NCBI GenBank assembly: GCA_944989445.1
Contig: CALYLW010000134.1
Span: 630,001 to 694,000 of the forward strand
Source of the DNA: Ampullaceana balthica
Lineage: Eukaryota; Mollusca; Gastropoda; Lymnaeidae
Reading direction: 5' to 3'
DNA length: 64,000 nucleotides
The notes under the pieces were generated by a model that was given only the letters and a program-made list of their open reading frames with translations, did no database searches and was not told the origin of the DNA. This document shows positions 13,801-24,602 of the stretch, one piece after another. The translations under genes were made by a program, and so were the position numbers. How positions within the stretch are numbered: the stretch's first letter is position 1; the number at the start of each line of letters is the position of its first letter.

Positions 13801-16800
13801 ATAATAAAAAAAAAGATATTAAAGGTGGGGGGGGGGCACCCATGAAATTTTATTTTCAACACTATTTGCAAGATATTATATTATATTTTACTCAAAAGTA
13901 AGTCATGACTACATTACAGCACTGTTTGACCAGTATTCACCTATTCTTCTATGAAGCTGTTAAAATACATATTGGAAACTTAGGATCACTATATAGCTTC
14001 AGATTTCCCCAAAATTAATAACACTATTAAAAGTATAAATGCATTTCTACCTTATAAGTCACTATTTTAAAAGATTTTGATGGGTCAATTTTAATTATAA
14101 TTTGATGGCTTTTAAAAGCATGCTAAATTAATCTATCTTGCTTGCGATCATGCCCCCATTGTCAGCAGGATTAAATTCACTGAAAACTGATCTTTATAAA
14201 CCATATTCTTCAGAAGTCGCAATATAATTCTAAATGTGGTTGATGTTCAGAATTATTTTTCTTTGTATCGAGACATAAAAAGTACACTATAGAAAATTAG
14301 TATGGTCTTAACTAAAAGTAATTGTATTAGATATTAAAATGTACATTGAAAAAAACAAACAATGTGAGTTTCATGGCACAGGATAAAAGGAAATGTACAG
14401 TTATGTGCTTACCCTATCAGTTTGCTCATCATGCTAATTCTCATCTTGCACATGCCTTTATCATATACCAAAGCTTGAGTAACATATATTTGAACAGAGA
14501 AAAATATGTAGACAAAAACATGATTTTGTAAATGTAAAGGGCAATTTTTATTAACATAGCAAAGTTTTTTTGACAAAGGGCAAATTAAACTCTATGATTA
14601 CTTGGCAAATCTAATATAGGAAAACTTATTGAAGACAATTTTTTAAAATATATTTTCTAAACATATTTTAGTATTATAACAACCTTAAACATAATATGTA
14701 TTAATAAAGTTATATGTCCTATTAAGTATGTAATCTATTTAGTCTTATCATGCTTTTTCAAAAAAAAATCAGAAAAATATTCTTATAGAAATGTAATTAT
14801 TGTATCTCAAATATCTTGCAATTAATCTACAGCTGGAATCCCTTCAAGAATCCAAAAGGCCAATGCTGAAGAATTTATCCATATATTTGTGAATAATTCA
14901 TCTAAACTAACAGAGTTTTTGGAGCACATGATAGAGGTGAAATATTATCTTAATGTAACTAACCTCCCACAGTAGATGAGTCAACTGCTGGGCAGTTTGA
15001 TGGGGAAAAACTCTTGTCTATATTTGGAGTATTTTTCTGCTTCTCTGAACAATTGGAACAAAACTCCATGAAGATAACTGTAATAGTTATTTATTTACAA
15101 GATCCTATCACAACCTCTTATAAGTTTACTAAATCATTACATGAAAATTCTACAGTACACTTACACTTATCTGATACTCAACATATAGACTCACACTGAC
15201 TGAGGATTTGCACATTTTACACAAAATAGATAAGTAACTTGCTGTGTTCACACATTATTTACTCACAAATCACAATTATGCAAGAGCAAGCTATTCTCCA
15301 CCCCCTAAATCATGACATCCCAGAAACAATTGCAACTACAAATTATACATTCAAAACTTTGCCAGTCACCATTTCAGAAATAATTATTATATGTATGCAT
15401 TATTTACCAAGGAGTAACAATAATGCCATTGTCTTCTCTTTAGGTCCAGCCAAACTCATCCAACTTGGTCTACAACACTTTACTTGAGTTATACTTGCAT
15501 GACATGGTCCATGAAAAAGATATCACTGTAAGTAAATTCACATGTTACTGGGAACATTTTTATTGCTGAGATTGACTTAGATGTACGTTATATTTCTAAA
15601 GACAATAATTTAATTTAAAGACTATTTCTTTGTGCCCTAGTGAAGAATGTAAGGTTTAACAGAACATTAATAATAAATTTGTAACAAAAATGAAATATTA
15701 TCTTAGCTATACAAATATTATTTTAAAATATTCACTTCACTAAGATCTTTCTTTCCCTTTTTTTAGGCCAGAGTTGAAAGAGAAAGAAAAACGCTTGATT
15801 TATTGAAAAACCCAGATGTAAGTTTTTCATGAAACAATCAATTTTGCAAATGAAAATTGTAATATGTCATTAAAGACATTTATTCAAATTTTAAAAAAAA
15901 TCAATTTGTAATTTGTTTGTATTGACTAATAATTTTAATTTTTAAAGTCTTAAATACAGTATTCTGATATAATCAAATAAATGTGTATAGAATTTTGACA
16001 TTATTTAATAAAACAAAATTTTCCCCTCAGGCCAATTATGACATTGATCAGGCATTGATTTTGTGCCAAATGAACAATTTTAAAGCAGGAATCCTATACT
16101 TGTATGAAAAAGCGCATCTGTAAGTTATGATAAAACTTAATACATATAAAATAATTTTAATTTTTACTATTTATTTATAAAGTCACACTACATAAAAAAC
16201 CCATAGCATAAAAACATGAATTTTTCATTTTATAACTGCAGGTATCAACAAATACTGAGGTACCATATGGATCATTTTGAATATGTTCATGTCATTGATT
16301 CTTGTAAAAAATTTGGGTATGTAAAGATTTAAAATTTACTTTAAAAAGAAAAACCTTATTTTAAAAATAAGCTGGAGACTGATTAAGTTTAAGTCTTGAA
16401 TGATAGTTATTTATCTTTGTGTAAGAACTTTTGTGTTTAAAAATTGTACAAGTAATATTTAATTTTGAAAAATATTTTTTAGATTTGAATGCTGCTTAGA
16501 GATCAAGTTTAAGTAACTTTGAAACCAAACTGTAGCCGTTTTAAATTTTAACATCTATCTTATAAAAATATTTACTGAGTATTTTCATTAACTTTTCTGC
16601 TTTTTCTTGCCAGCCAACAAGATCCCCAATTATGGGTGCAAGCCTTATCTTATTTTGCCAGCAAAGAAGACAGTTGCAAATCTCAGTTGATGGAGACTTT
16701 ATCTAGTATCTTTGCCACAAATCTTTTTTTTTGTATTAATTCTTTTAAGTTAAATTATTTTGGCTGCTGATGAAGGGGAGCAAAACTTATACTTAATTCC

Positions 16801-19800
16801 ATACATTTCGTTATAGAATTTTATAAAAAAAACAACTAATAATTTCTCTGTGCGTGTTATTGTTCTTAATTTCTGATTGAGATATTGATAAAAAAAATCT
16901 TCTCCCCCCTCTGATGGTCATTCAGATATTGGCACACAACTCAACTGCTACACTCTCGGTTGTAAAGGTAATTAAAGAGGTTTATTATAACCAATGTTAA
17001 TGACGTATTTGTTGGTTTTTGGGTTGGGTTGAAATGAGACACAGTTATTATTAATGCCTGGAGTGTCTTGTAAATAGAAAAAGGCCATATTTACTTTTTT
17101 AATGAGTTCATAGCTGCAAATATTTTATGTGTTCAGAAATGTGTATGTACGTTGGGACCCAGTTAAGTCGACTGCCTTGGGGTATGAAAAATGGCGCCGA
17201 GATAACCGATCATCGAGTTAAACGAAAACCAATATGGCGGCAAAATATTAACTTGCGCTTGAAATTTCTTTATATACATGATGTGCGTTAATTAGTGATG
17301 GGACGATTAATCGGAATAGTATCGGAATATCTGGACCCTATTTCTTCACTCTTTCCTAAGGTTATTAAGACCGTTCGTTTTTAAGGACCGTTTAAGTTTA
17401 AATATAACCCTTTATTGCGTTAGCACAGTTTTTTTCCCTAGTACATAACTATAACGAATTCATATACTCCTTCCCGCCACACCGCGTGCGCTCCTCGTGC
17501 GCGCGCAGGGTCCGCTGGTGACTTGCGCGACTTTCCTTACAAGCTACACAAATAAATAACCCACGCCGTCCCCTCAGCTTACAATGGACTCAGAATTCGT
17601 TTGGTAACTTGAGTGCTAATCGGACTAACCAACAACAATGGTGTGGGAGATTGAGAGTGGGGTGGTTAAAATGTCTGTAGTCTGTTATATTATTATTTTT
17701 TAAAATCTGGGGAGCCTTGTTTACAGTAAGCACACTATGATTTTGGTATCGTCCCATCACTAGCGTTAATAAATGAGAATGTACATGCACATGTTTTTGG
17801 AGTTTTTTTTTACACTAAGGCGTTGCCGTTATTTGTTTGTCTATCAGACTATCATGACCTATATATGACTCATGACAAAAAAGTGAACTCTTCTCTATAA
17901 AAGTGTACAAAAATAAATTAGGAACTCCTTTTGAACTTTGACACATTTTAATTAATTCTAACCAATAGTTAAATGGCTTTTGCACACAGCCACTTCTTAT
18001 GAATGAAACAATGAGAACAAAGCAGTAGTAATAGAGTCAAAATGAGGTTTAAGGATGAATGGTTGCCAATGACAACAAGTCTGCACAGGGTACATTTTGT
18101 TATTCCATACGAAACGAAATGTTTTAGACATGCGATTCTGCGTGCATCTTTGCTATTGGAGCAAATACGTAATACTCGGCATCGGCATCACTTACGCGGC
18201 CGATTGCCTAGTATCTCCGAGTATACAAAAATCGGCCGATGCCGAGTAGCCGAACCGATCGGTTCAGCCCTATCGATAAGTAACATTTTCAAAAGCTGGC
18301 GATTTAAGTTAGTAACACAGTGCTGTGAGCAAGCGGGCTGTGATGTCACCAGCGAGGCAGAAATTTTATGCCTTCACTTGGTTATAAAAAATCACATCTA
18401 ACATTTTCAAAAGCTGAGAATTGGTCATGGGGATCGAGATAACCAACACTGAGTGGCAAATTTGACCCTCTTTTGTGCTCGAGGTATTAGGGTTCGGCGA
18501 CTTAAAATAATCTAATTAACCGATGAGAAAATGCAAAGACAAACAGAGAATTTGGCGGTTCCAAAAAAAACGTCGACTTAATAGAGCTGACGAGTTAACC
18601 GGTGCTCGAGTTAAGTGGGTCCCACTGTATTATAAAAATAATTAAGTTTCAAATGAAATGTATTATATGATAAAATCCTATTGTATAATTCATATATGTG
18701 CTAATATTATGATAATAATGCAGAAACCAGATAATATGGAATATTTCTTATCATAGGATTACATTGTTCGACGTCTTCAAATGGAGAATGACCAGATTGC
18801 CGAAGATGAGCGCCTTATCAAACAGTATAGAGAAGATACTGATAAGAAAAGAACAAAAATTGAAGATTTAAAAACCTCGTAAGTTATACCTTTACTCAAA
18901 ACAAAGAAAATATTTTTTCAGTTGTTAACTTTTATCATTATAAAACGATTCTGCATTATGAATAAGACTTTTGTTTATTACTTATTGATCTTATCCAATA
19001 TTAATTGACATTTTTACAAGAGGAATATTTCTATGAACACTGTCTTCCTCAGAGCCAAAGTGTTTCAAGCTTCCAAATGCAATATTTGTAATCTTCCCCT
19101 TGAGGTGCCATCAGTCCACTTTTTATGTGAGCCTCACTCATATCATCAACAGTGAGTAGATTTATTTTATTTTGATAATCACAAATTGAATTAGAGTCCA
19201 GATAAGTTCAAGCGGCCAGTGATAATAATATGAATAAAATTAATTTTTATTGTCAGTCTGATATGTTTTTTAAGTTACTTATTCATCTTATATCATTAAA
19301 AAGATCCCTGTAGTTATATTTGCACCAACATTTTTTCGAGTGTTAGAGATATTAATCATTGACCACTTTTTAAGATTATATTTATGACTGAATTAATTAA
19401 ATTCATATATTATGATGTAAAAAACAACTATTGATTACAGAACTTAACTTTCAATCTGTCTCAATACCTCTGTTACAAATAAATTTTCATAGTACATATA
19501 AATTCTTATTAATAGTAATTTATCTAAAATATTTTTCATTCTAAGGTATTGAAATTAATAAAGGTAGTTCTTAAAACAACCTAATTTTTCTGTTTTTCAT
19601 TTTCAGTTGTTTTGAAAGCTATTCCGAGAATGACATGGAATGCCCGGTGTGTGCACCAGAAAACAGGTATGATCACAATGAGGACACACACTCAACATTA
19701 GTACAAACAATTAAAGAATTAGATTAGGCCTTTTTACTTATCTTTTCTTTTCTGAATTTGGGTTAATTTAGATTTTAACACAGTTTTTAATTATATTTTT

Positions 19801-21467
19801 TCATTTCAGTAAAATTATGGATATTATCCGAGCACAAGAACAGACTAGGGATATTCATGAGTTTTTTCACAATCAGGTAATATTTATTGATAATTTTCTG
19901 ATGCTCTAGGTATGTAATGGAAATGCTACCTTTTTACTTTTACATAAAAAAATTATGAATGTGCACTGGTTCACATGAAAGGTTTCATCCATGTTGTCTA
20001 TTTCAGGTACAGTTTTAATAACCTAAATCGTGACAACATTTTTCATTAAGAACTTCTTTAATCATGTTTTTGATTTTCACTTCAAAACATAGCAGACAAA
20101 CAAATTATTATTCATAAAATTATTTTTTCTACCTTAGCTTGAAAGAGCTCCTGATGGCTTTTCAGTTGTTGCAGACTACTTTGGAAGAGGTGTTTTTAAT
20201 AAGGTAATATAAATGACTAATTTTGGGATATCTTTTTTTGTTAAACAGTCAAATATATTATTGGTACAGTATTCATAGCCTATAATGGATGAAATTTTAA
20301 AAAATCTGCATGTATCTGATTAATATGAAATTACTAAGCTTGTGGACCTTGTTTATCTACGGGAAGTTCTCTCCGGGAACATAATGCCTTGCCAAATGAC
20401 TCAAGAATGCTTCTTAAATAACTGAGGATGTGTTGAGCCCAACCTATTTACTTTGTCATTGTGAATATGATTAAGAAGGTCACTGAATCTCTTTATTGAA
20501 AAGATAATGTCCACTGGAATGCTATTTAGTTGAAGGGTGCCAGTAAAAGATTCATTTTGATGACATCAGTCTTTTGCAATTGAGCACCATTTACTTTCAC
20601 ACCTTCCATGTTGGTGTAGGCACCTATAAAGTGCAATATTTTTGTAATAAAATATTGTTGCAAACAAAATATGTGGAAGAAATTATAGAATGTGGGAGAA
20701 CCGTATGATCGGTGATGTGAGATTTGTTCTTTAACAGTTTTTGTTTGATCTTCCTGGGAATTGGCTCAGTTTGCCAATACAGCTTCAATTAAATCATGCC
20801 AATTGGGAGGTTAAAAAAACAAAAATACAATTTGACACAAAACCTGGCTTGCTGACCACTATAGGAACAAGTGGTATCATGAATAGGCCGCAACACTACC
20901 GATAGAGGGGTATATGCCAACATGCTCCAGGCCAAGTCAAACAGACCAATGGTGGAAACTGAGTCGTTAACACCAGAGTTTGGTGACTCAAATGCGAACA
21001 GAGCATTGCCCAACCAACTCATACTTTAACAGGCTGGATCACAAAAGGGACTCAAACTGTCGGCATTGCAGCCCACCCTCTGAAATAGTGGTGCACCTTT
21101 TGACTTATCCCCTCTCTGAACATTGCTGGGGAGGTTGTATGGCAATGCTCAGCACAAGAAGGTTGCCGAGGTATTAGCTAAAGCTTTAAGATAGTAATCT
21201 CAAGCTTCCAAAATATGAGACTAGACTAGACTGTTTTATAAGAATATGGTTCAACCTACAGTTTTGCCAGGAGTCGTAATAACATTAACACTTTTTCCCA
21301 ATTATATTAAGTATACTGGTGTTCCAGACGTAGGATGTAAATTTAGTTGCCCAATAGAACCTTATTTAATGAAAATGAAACATGATGATTGTTCAATTAT
21401 AATTATATTTCAGGTAACATTGATCACAGATCAATACAGTAAATCGGGAAGTGCAAGTTCAAGATAA
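1862..21467 (+). CDS. VPS11: VPS11, HOPS/CORVET core subunit with RING-H2 finger
   Basis: VPS11 is a shared core subunit of the HOPS and CORVET complexes, which tether endosomes, lysosomes and autophagosomes before SNARE fusion. Coding exons: 1862-1876, 7248-7322, 7436-7609, 7894-7944, 8322-8387, 8760-8857, 9059-9200, 9394-9483, 9858-9994, 10116-10395, 10619-10698, 10889-11042, 11184-11330, 11543-11734, 12659-12764, 13263-13292, 14833-14936, 15444-15527, 15767-15817, 16031-16119, 16242-16316, 16614-16705, 16882-16967, 18757-18878, 19053-19151, 19607-19666, 19810-19876, 20138-20203, 21414-21467. All phases agree and sum to 961 residues plus stop, against about 940 in vertebrates. The start ATG gives MAFLQ then WRRFNFFDKE, the family N-terminus. 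An N-terminal beta-propeller (to about residue 376) is followed by an alpha-solenoid with conserved blocks such as QYGDHLYSKGDHDGA, a basic/acidic coiled coil (about 815-846) and a C-terminal RING. The last exon ends SASSR-stop. The gene looks intact. Exon 10 has a triplicated 5' end. The donor of exon 1 and acceptor of exon 2 bracket a 5.4-kb intron full of transposons. Confidence 0.93.
2239..2916. mobile_element. Foldback element in VPS11 intron 1
   Basis: Two long inverted arms, about 2239-2413 and 2742-2916, each start from GGTAATCCTGCAGATTTTAC (read inward) and stay closely similar for about 175 bases. Roughly 330 bases of unrelated sequence separate them. A third copy of the arm, in right-arm orientation, lies at about 32383-32536 inside the hAT element at 32265-34677, just before its transposase frame. 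This looks like a non-autonomous foldback element related to, or sharing sequence with, that hAT family. No clear target duplication was seen. Confidence 0.7.
5323..6845. mobile_element. Second TA-flanked element (copy A), nested in the 4699 element
   Basis: It starts CAGTCGAAACCGGTTAAGTC and ends AAGTGGGTTCGACTG, with TA on both sides (5321-5322 and 6846-6847). It sits inside the right TIR of the surrounding element. Removing it restores GGTACTACTG, nearly the expected GGTACCACTG. It carries no recognisable transposase. The reading frame at 6273-6530 recurs in copy B with frame-changing differences and is not a gene. It contains a hAT element (5467-5991) that is also present in copy B. Confidence 0.75.
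5467..5991. mobile_element. Non-autonomous hAT element inside copy A
   Basis: Its TIRs are perfect, TAGTGATGGGACGA at the left and its complement at the right. The flanks carry a perfect 8-bp direct duplication, gcgttaat, at 5459-5466 and 5992-5999. Eight-base duplications and this TIR type define hAT elements. No transposase is present in its 525 bases. Confidence 0.85.
10100..10322 (+). repeat. VPS11: 69-bp tandem triplication across the VPS11 exon 10 acceptor
   Basis: Three 69-bp units begin at candidate exon starts 10116, 10185 and 10254. Each carries its own 3' splice site, tatatcaacag followed by AGGTCCTCATG, then 54 bases of exon coding for GPHGMEMNTVTVYDIQN. Units differ at several positions (for example GACTAC versus GAATAC), so this is not a simple assembly echo. 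The unit is a multiple of three and contains no stop. Splicing to copy 1, 2 or 3 therefore yields in-frame proteins of about 961, 938 or 915 residues. The extra copies translate the intron stub as NNYYINR. Only the third copy continues into the conserved KFIAYS block. Polypyrimidine tracts are weak at all three sites, so the site actually used is unknown. Confidence 0.85.
17150..18627. mobile_element. Copy B of the composite TA-flanked element (VPS11 intron 23)
   Basis: This is a diverged copy of 5323-6845, flanked by TA at 17148-17149 and 18628-18629. The ends are CGTTGGGACCCAGTTAAG and the complement of CAGTGGGACCCACTTAAC. The same hAT insertion sits at the same internal site (17293-17762) with the same target duplication, so the composite moved or was copied after the hAT landed. 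The internal segment near 18173-18245 keeps an inverted repeat (ACTCGGCATCGGC and its complement) that copy A has partly lost. Confidence 0.8.
17293..17762. mobile_element. hAT element inside copy B
   Basis: It has TIRs TAGTGATGGGACGA and its complement, and a gcgttaat duplication at 17285-17292 and 17763-17770. At 470 bases it is shorter than its twin at 5467-5991 because of internal deletions. It occupies the same position within the carrier. Confidence 0.85.
19053..19666 (+). CDS. VPS11: VPS11 RING-H2 exons (25 and 26)
   Basis: Together these exons encode the C-terminal RING-H2 finger, which in VPS11 contributes to HOPS assembly and has ubiquitin-ligase character. In the 961-residue model the zinc ligands are C856, C859, C872, H875, H878, C881, C892 and C895. 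Spacing is C-x2-C-x12-C-x2-H-x2-H-x2-C-x10-C-x2-C. The vertebrate protein, as I recall it, has C-x1-H in the middle (CGH), while here it is CEPH, one residue longer. All eight ligands are still present, so zinc binding is expected. The downstream exons (19810-19876 and 20138-20203) keep the conserved ADYFGRGVFNK segment. Confidence 0.88.
20950..21180 (+). mobile_element. Relic of a non-LTR retrotransposon C-terminal zinc-finger region
   Basis: Translation of 20980-21177 gives TQMRTEHCPTNSYFNRL, then RDSNCRHC and IVVHLLTYPLSE. This is the usual C-terminal pattern of Jockey-type and related LINE ORF2 proteins (LRTGH..LN.YL, CxxC, ETVEHLL..C). Upstream sequence is broken by stops and frame changes. 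It lies in the last VPS11 intron and is dead. Confidence 0.6.
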
Positions 21468-21870
21468 TTAGATAAAGCCAGAGAACTTATTTGTAGATTA
21501 TCTTGGATTTTAAGAAAGATTTTGTTTATATATATACACTGATTGTCTATGCTGCTGTCATTTGTTGGAAACTTTTAGCATCTAACTTTTTAAAAAAGAA
21601 ATCAATCACAAAGTTGTAGAGAAATTGTTTGTGGAGTTTAAAGAATTTTTTCCTGTCACGTTACCTTTACCTCTGAACAATTTCATGGAAGCTTGCTTTT
21701 AGTTTTATCTTGATTGTTTTAATTAATGCCAATGATGGATGAATGAGAAAAAAGGAAAACTGAATAATTTTTTTCTTGAAATCTTATTTTTAGTTTTTTT
21801 TACTTTGCCTAAAACTCTTATAATGACTGGCTTTTAACAAAAAATGTTTGAACTAATACAACCCGTTTTA

Positions 21871-21876
21871 AATAAA
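21871..21876 (+). terminator. Possible VPS11 polyadenylation signal
   Basis: An AATAAA hexamer occurs about 400 bases after the VPS11 stop codon (21465-21467), in an A-rich stretch with a second AATAAA-like motif just downstream. The region is AT-rich, so the hexamer could be there by chance. Confidence 0.35.
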
Positions 21877-22639
21877 AAAAATAAATTTTACTACTTTAAA
21901 AAAAAATTCAATTATTGGAACTTTTTAAATTATTAGTGTAAAAAAAGTTAAGGTCTCACATTTTATGTCAAACCAAAAATAATGTGTAATAGTCGTGTCT
22001 GTTTGACTAATAAATACATTTGAATTGGCATGAAATCAACCAAAGTATCTTTGGAAAAATTAAAATTCATATTATTTGACCTTCAACATTATTAAAAAGC
22101 TGAAGACTTCTATTTGTGGTTACAGCCAAGGATCTCTGACTATAGTCAGATTTTTGGGGAGCTGTCTGCATGGTCATATTTATACTCTAGAATTTAACAA
22201 TCTTATTGAATTATTTATTTCTCTTTGTTTTCTGAGGTGAATTAGCATTACTAAATATATGATTGTGTGCATGTCTGAACAAAGTGTGGAGTTAGAAAAC
22301 AATGTATTTTAGTGGACATTATTAAGTACACTTTTGGCTTTTCTTTGAAAATAATGATATACCTAGTTTCTTATTTCACTAAATAAATAAAAGTATAAAT
22401 ATCTCAGCTTACATTGTTAGCATAGTTTGCAACTGTTGCATGTTAATAACACGGATGGCTTGGCAAACATTCTATAATTTAAAAAAACATGCCTTTAAAA
22501 AAAAAGATATTTCTGTGTTAAAGCATCAATGTACAATTATTAAATATTAAGTCTGTGATTCAAGCATTCCATTAAATGTCAATGTAAACACTCAGCTGGT
22601 CTGTGGTCTTTTCTAAAAACATAATATGATAGTTACTGT
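21877..22639. other. Intergenic, nothing recognised
   Basis: AT-rich sequence without a supported gene or repeat between the VPS11 3' region and the 22-bp minisatellite. Confidence 0.4.
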
Positions 22640-23170
22640 AGACAGTACGACTGGAGTGTTGGTACAGTACGACTGGAGTGTTGGTATAGTATGACTGGAG
22701 TGTTGGTACAGTACGACTGGAGTGTTGGTACAGTACGACTGGAGTGTTGGTATAGTATGACTGGAGTGTTGGTACAGTACGACTGGAGTGTTGGTACAGT
22801 ACGACTGGAGTGTTGGTACAGTACGACTGGAGTGTTGGTACAGTACGACTGGAGTGTTGGTACAGTACGACTGGAGTGTTGGTATAGTATGACTGGAGTG
22901 TTGGTACAGTACGACTGGAGTGTTGGTACAGTACGACTGGAGTGTTGGTACAGTACGACTGGAGAGTTGGTACAGTACGACTGGAGTGTTGGTACAGTAC
23001 GACTGGAGTGTTGGTATAGTATGACTGGAGTGTTGGTACAGTAGGACTGGAGTGTTGGTACAGTACGACTGGAGTGTTGGTACAGTACGACTGGAGTGTT
23101 GGTACAGTGTGACTGGAGTGTTGGTACAGTGTGACTGGAGTGTTGGTACAGTGTGACTGGAGTGTTGGTG
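22640..23170. repeat. 22-bp minisatellite, about 24 copies
   Basis: The unit is GACTGGAGTGTTGGTACAGTAC, with variants TATAGTATGAC and, at the right end, TACAGTGTGAC. Three units make 66 bases, so each frame is open on both strands and long repetitive reading frames appear. They are not genes. The variants are not random: TATAGTAT units recur at intervals, which suggests higher-order duplication. Confidence 0.9.
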
Positions 23171-23887
23171 CACCAGGACTGGGAAGTAAAATCTTTAAAT
23201 ACTTCTAGAATGTTTTCTGACAAAGTGTAGAATAACTGTAGAGGTTGAGCTTTTTTCATAAGTGCATTGATGGACCTTCTTTTACTTAACAAGGGCTAAG
23301 AGCGCATCATTTCTCTAAATTATCATTAAAAAATAAGATATTGATGTGTCGAAATGGCTTTCATCTATTATAATGTTTCCAATGGACTGATAATACAAGC
23401 AGATGGTCCAAAGCTAAATAAACACAACCACACTTCAACTGAATAGCTCATTAGAACAACACCACATTCCATCAAATCAAATGTTATAAATGCAATAATC
23501 TGCTTATTAACCATTTTCCACATGAGATTTAGTATGTTGATACTCCTGTAGCAAAAATAAAACAATCTTGGTATTTGTTATTCATTTTTGACTAACTCAC
23601 AAACCTTTGAATAACATACCCTATATTATATTATTTGCTTACCTTTATGAAAGTTACTGTTATATTTTCCTCCAGTCTTTGATTTCATTAAATTAATTAT
23701 GTCAGATGACCCAAGAACATTTTGTAATTTTTATAAAGCATACCGGTGTATTTTTTCCACAGAAGATTTTTAAAACAATTGATCTTCCATCATTCAATCT
23801 AAGAGTACTACGTGTTTTGTTCAAATTCAATATGTTTTTGCACTTGTTTTATTTATTTACGACATGTCTATGTACGTGAACGTGCTA

Positions 23888-24110
23888 TGTTCCATAAAGT
23901 ACGTCACGCTCCAGAGGGGGTGTAAGAAAGTGTGACTGGTGTGGGGGGGGGGCGGTTTACCGGCTATGTGTGACGTCACGGTGTTTTATATTAAAGTTAA
24001 ATTATTTTGTTAATAAAAAAAATATTTTTTTCGAAAGTGTGACGTACTTTGAGCGAGATTTGTGACAGAATGGTAAAAAAAATAGCGTCACGTACTATAT
24101 GGACGGTCCC
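23888..24110. mobile_element. Short TIR element with GTACGTCAC ends
   Basis: The left end reads TTCCATAAAGTACGTCACGC. The right end, complemented, reads GGGACCGTCCATATAGTACG followed by TGACGC. The two are imperfect inverted repeats around about 180 bases rich in G and T runs, with further internal gtgacgt motifs. This resembles a widespread class of small animal DNA transposons, but I cannot assign the superfamily. Confidence 0.5.
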
Positions 24111-24185
24111 AAATCGAATATTTTTAAAGAGATGCACTACCACAAACTAACAATACAAGTAACCAATCTACTACGTACGTTAGAG

Positions 24186-24480
24186 CAGTGATTCTCAAAC
24201 ATTTTAGTATCGCAGACCGGCAGGAATTTTTCCATTGCACCATGGACCGGTAAACTATTTTCCAAGTTCTGACGTGGCATCGAAATGTAATTTTTTTATC
24301 ACTTTAATTTGATGTGCTTATTGCCGAAATATTGACATATTCTATATAGTTAGTATTAATGGTTGCAAATGTAAGATTATAATTATATTTTTCTGTCCTT
24401 TCTTGATAACTACTGCGGACCGGCAGCGTGTGGCCCACGGACCGGCACAGGTCCGCGGACCACCACTTTGAGAAGCACTG
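24186..24480. mobile_element. hAT MITE with perfect 8-bp target duplication
   Basis: It begins CAGTGATTCTCAAACATTTT and ends CACTTTGAGAAGCACTG, the classic hAT (Charlie-like) CAGTG.TTCTCAAA terminus. The direct duplication cgttagag lies at 24178-24185 and 24481-24488. The interior is rich in ggaccgg motifs. A relative lies at 58512-58712. Confidence 0.88.
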
Positions 24481-24602
24481 CGTTAGAGCACTTAATTTAA
24501 GAGCCACAGACAGATGCACTCTTGTGCACCATTCATTTCACATTTGTGTTTTCAAAAAAAATGTAAACCGTCTATGCGACTTCTCTAAAACTTAATGACT
24601 GA

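Noticed and set aside
22613..23292. Long reading frames on both strands across the 22-bp repeat (up to ~219 residues)
   Set aside because: They arise because the unit lacks stops in several frames; all frames give the same kind of repeat peptide and no exon signals support them.
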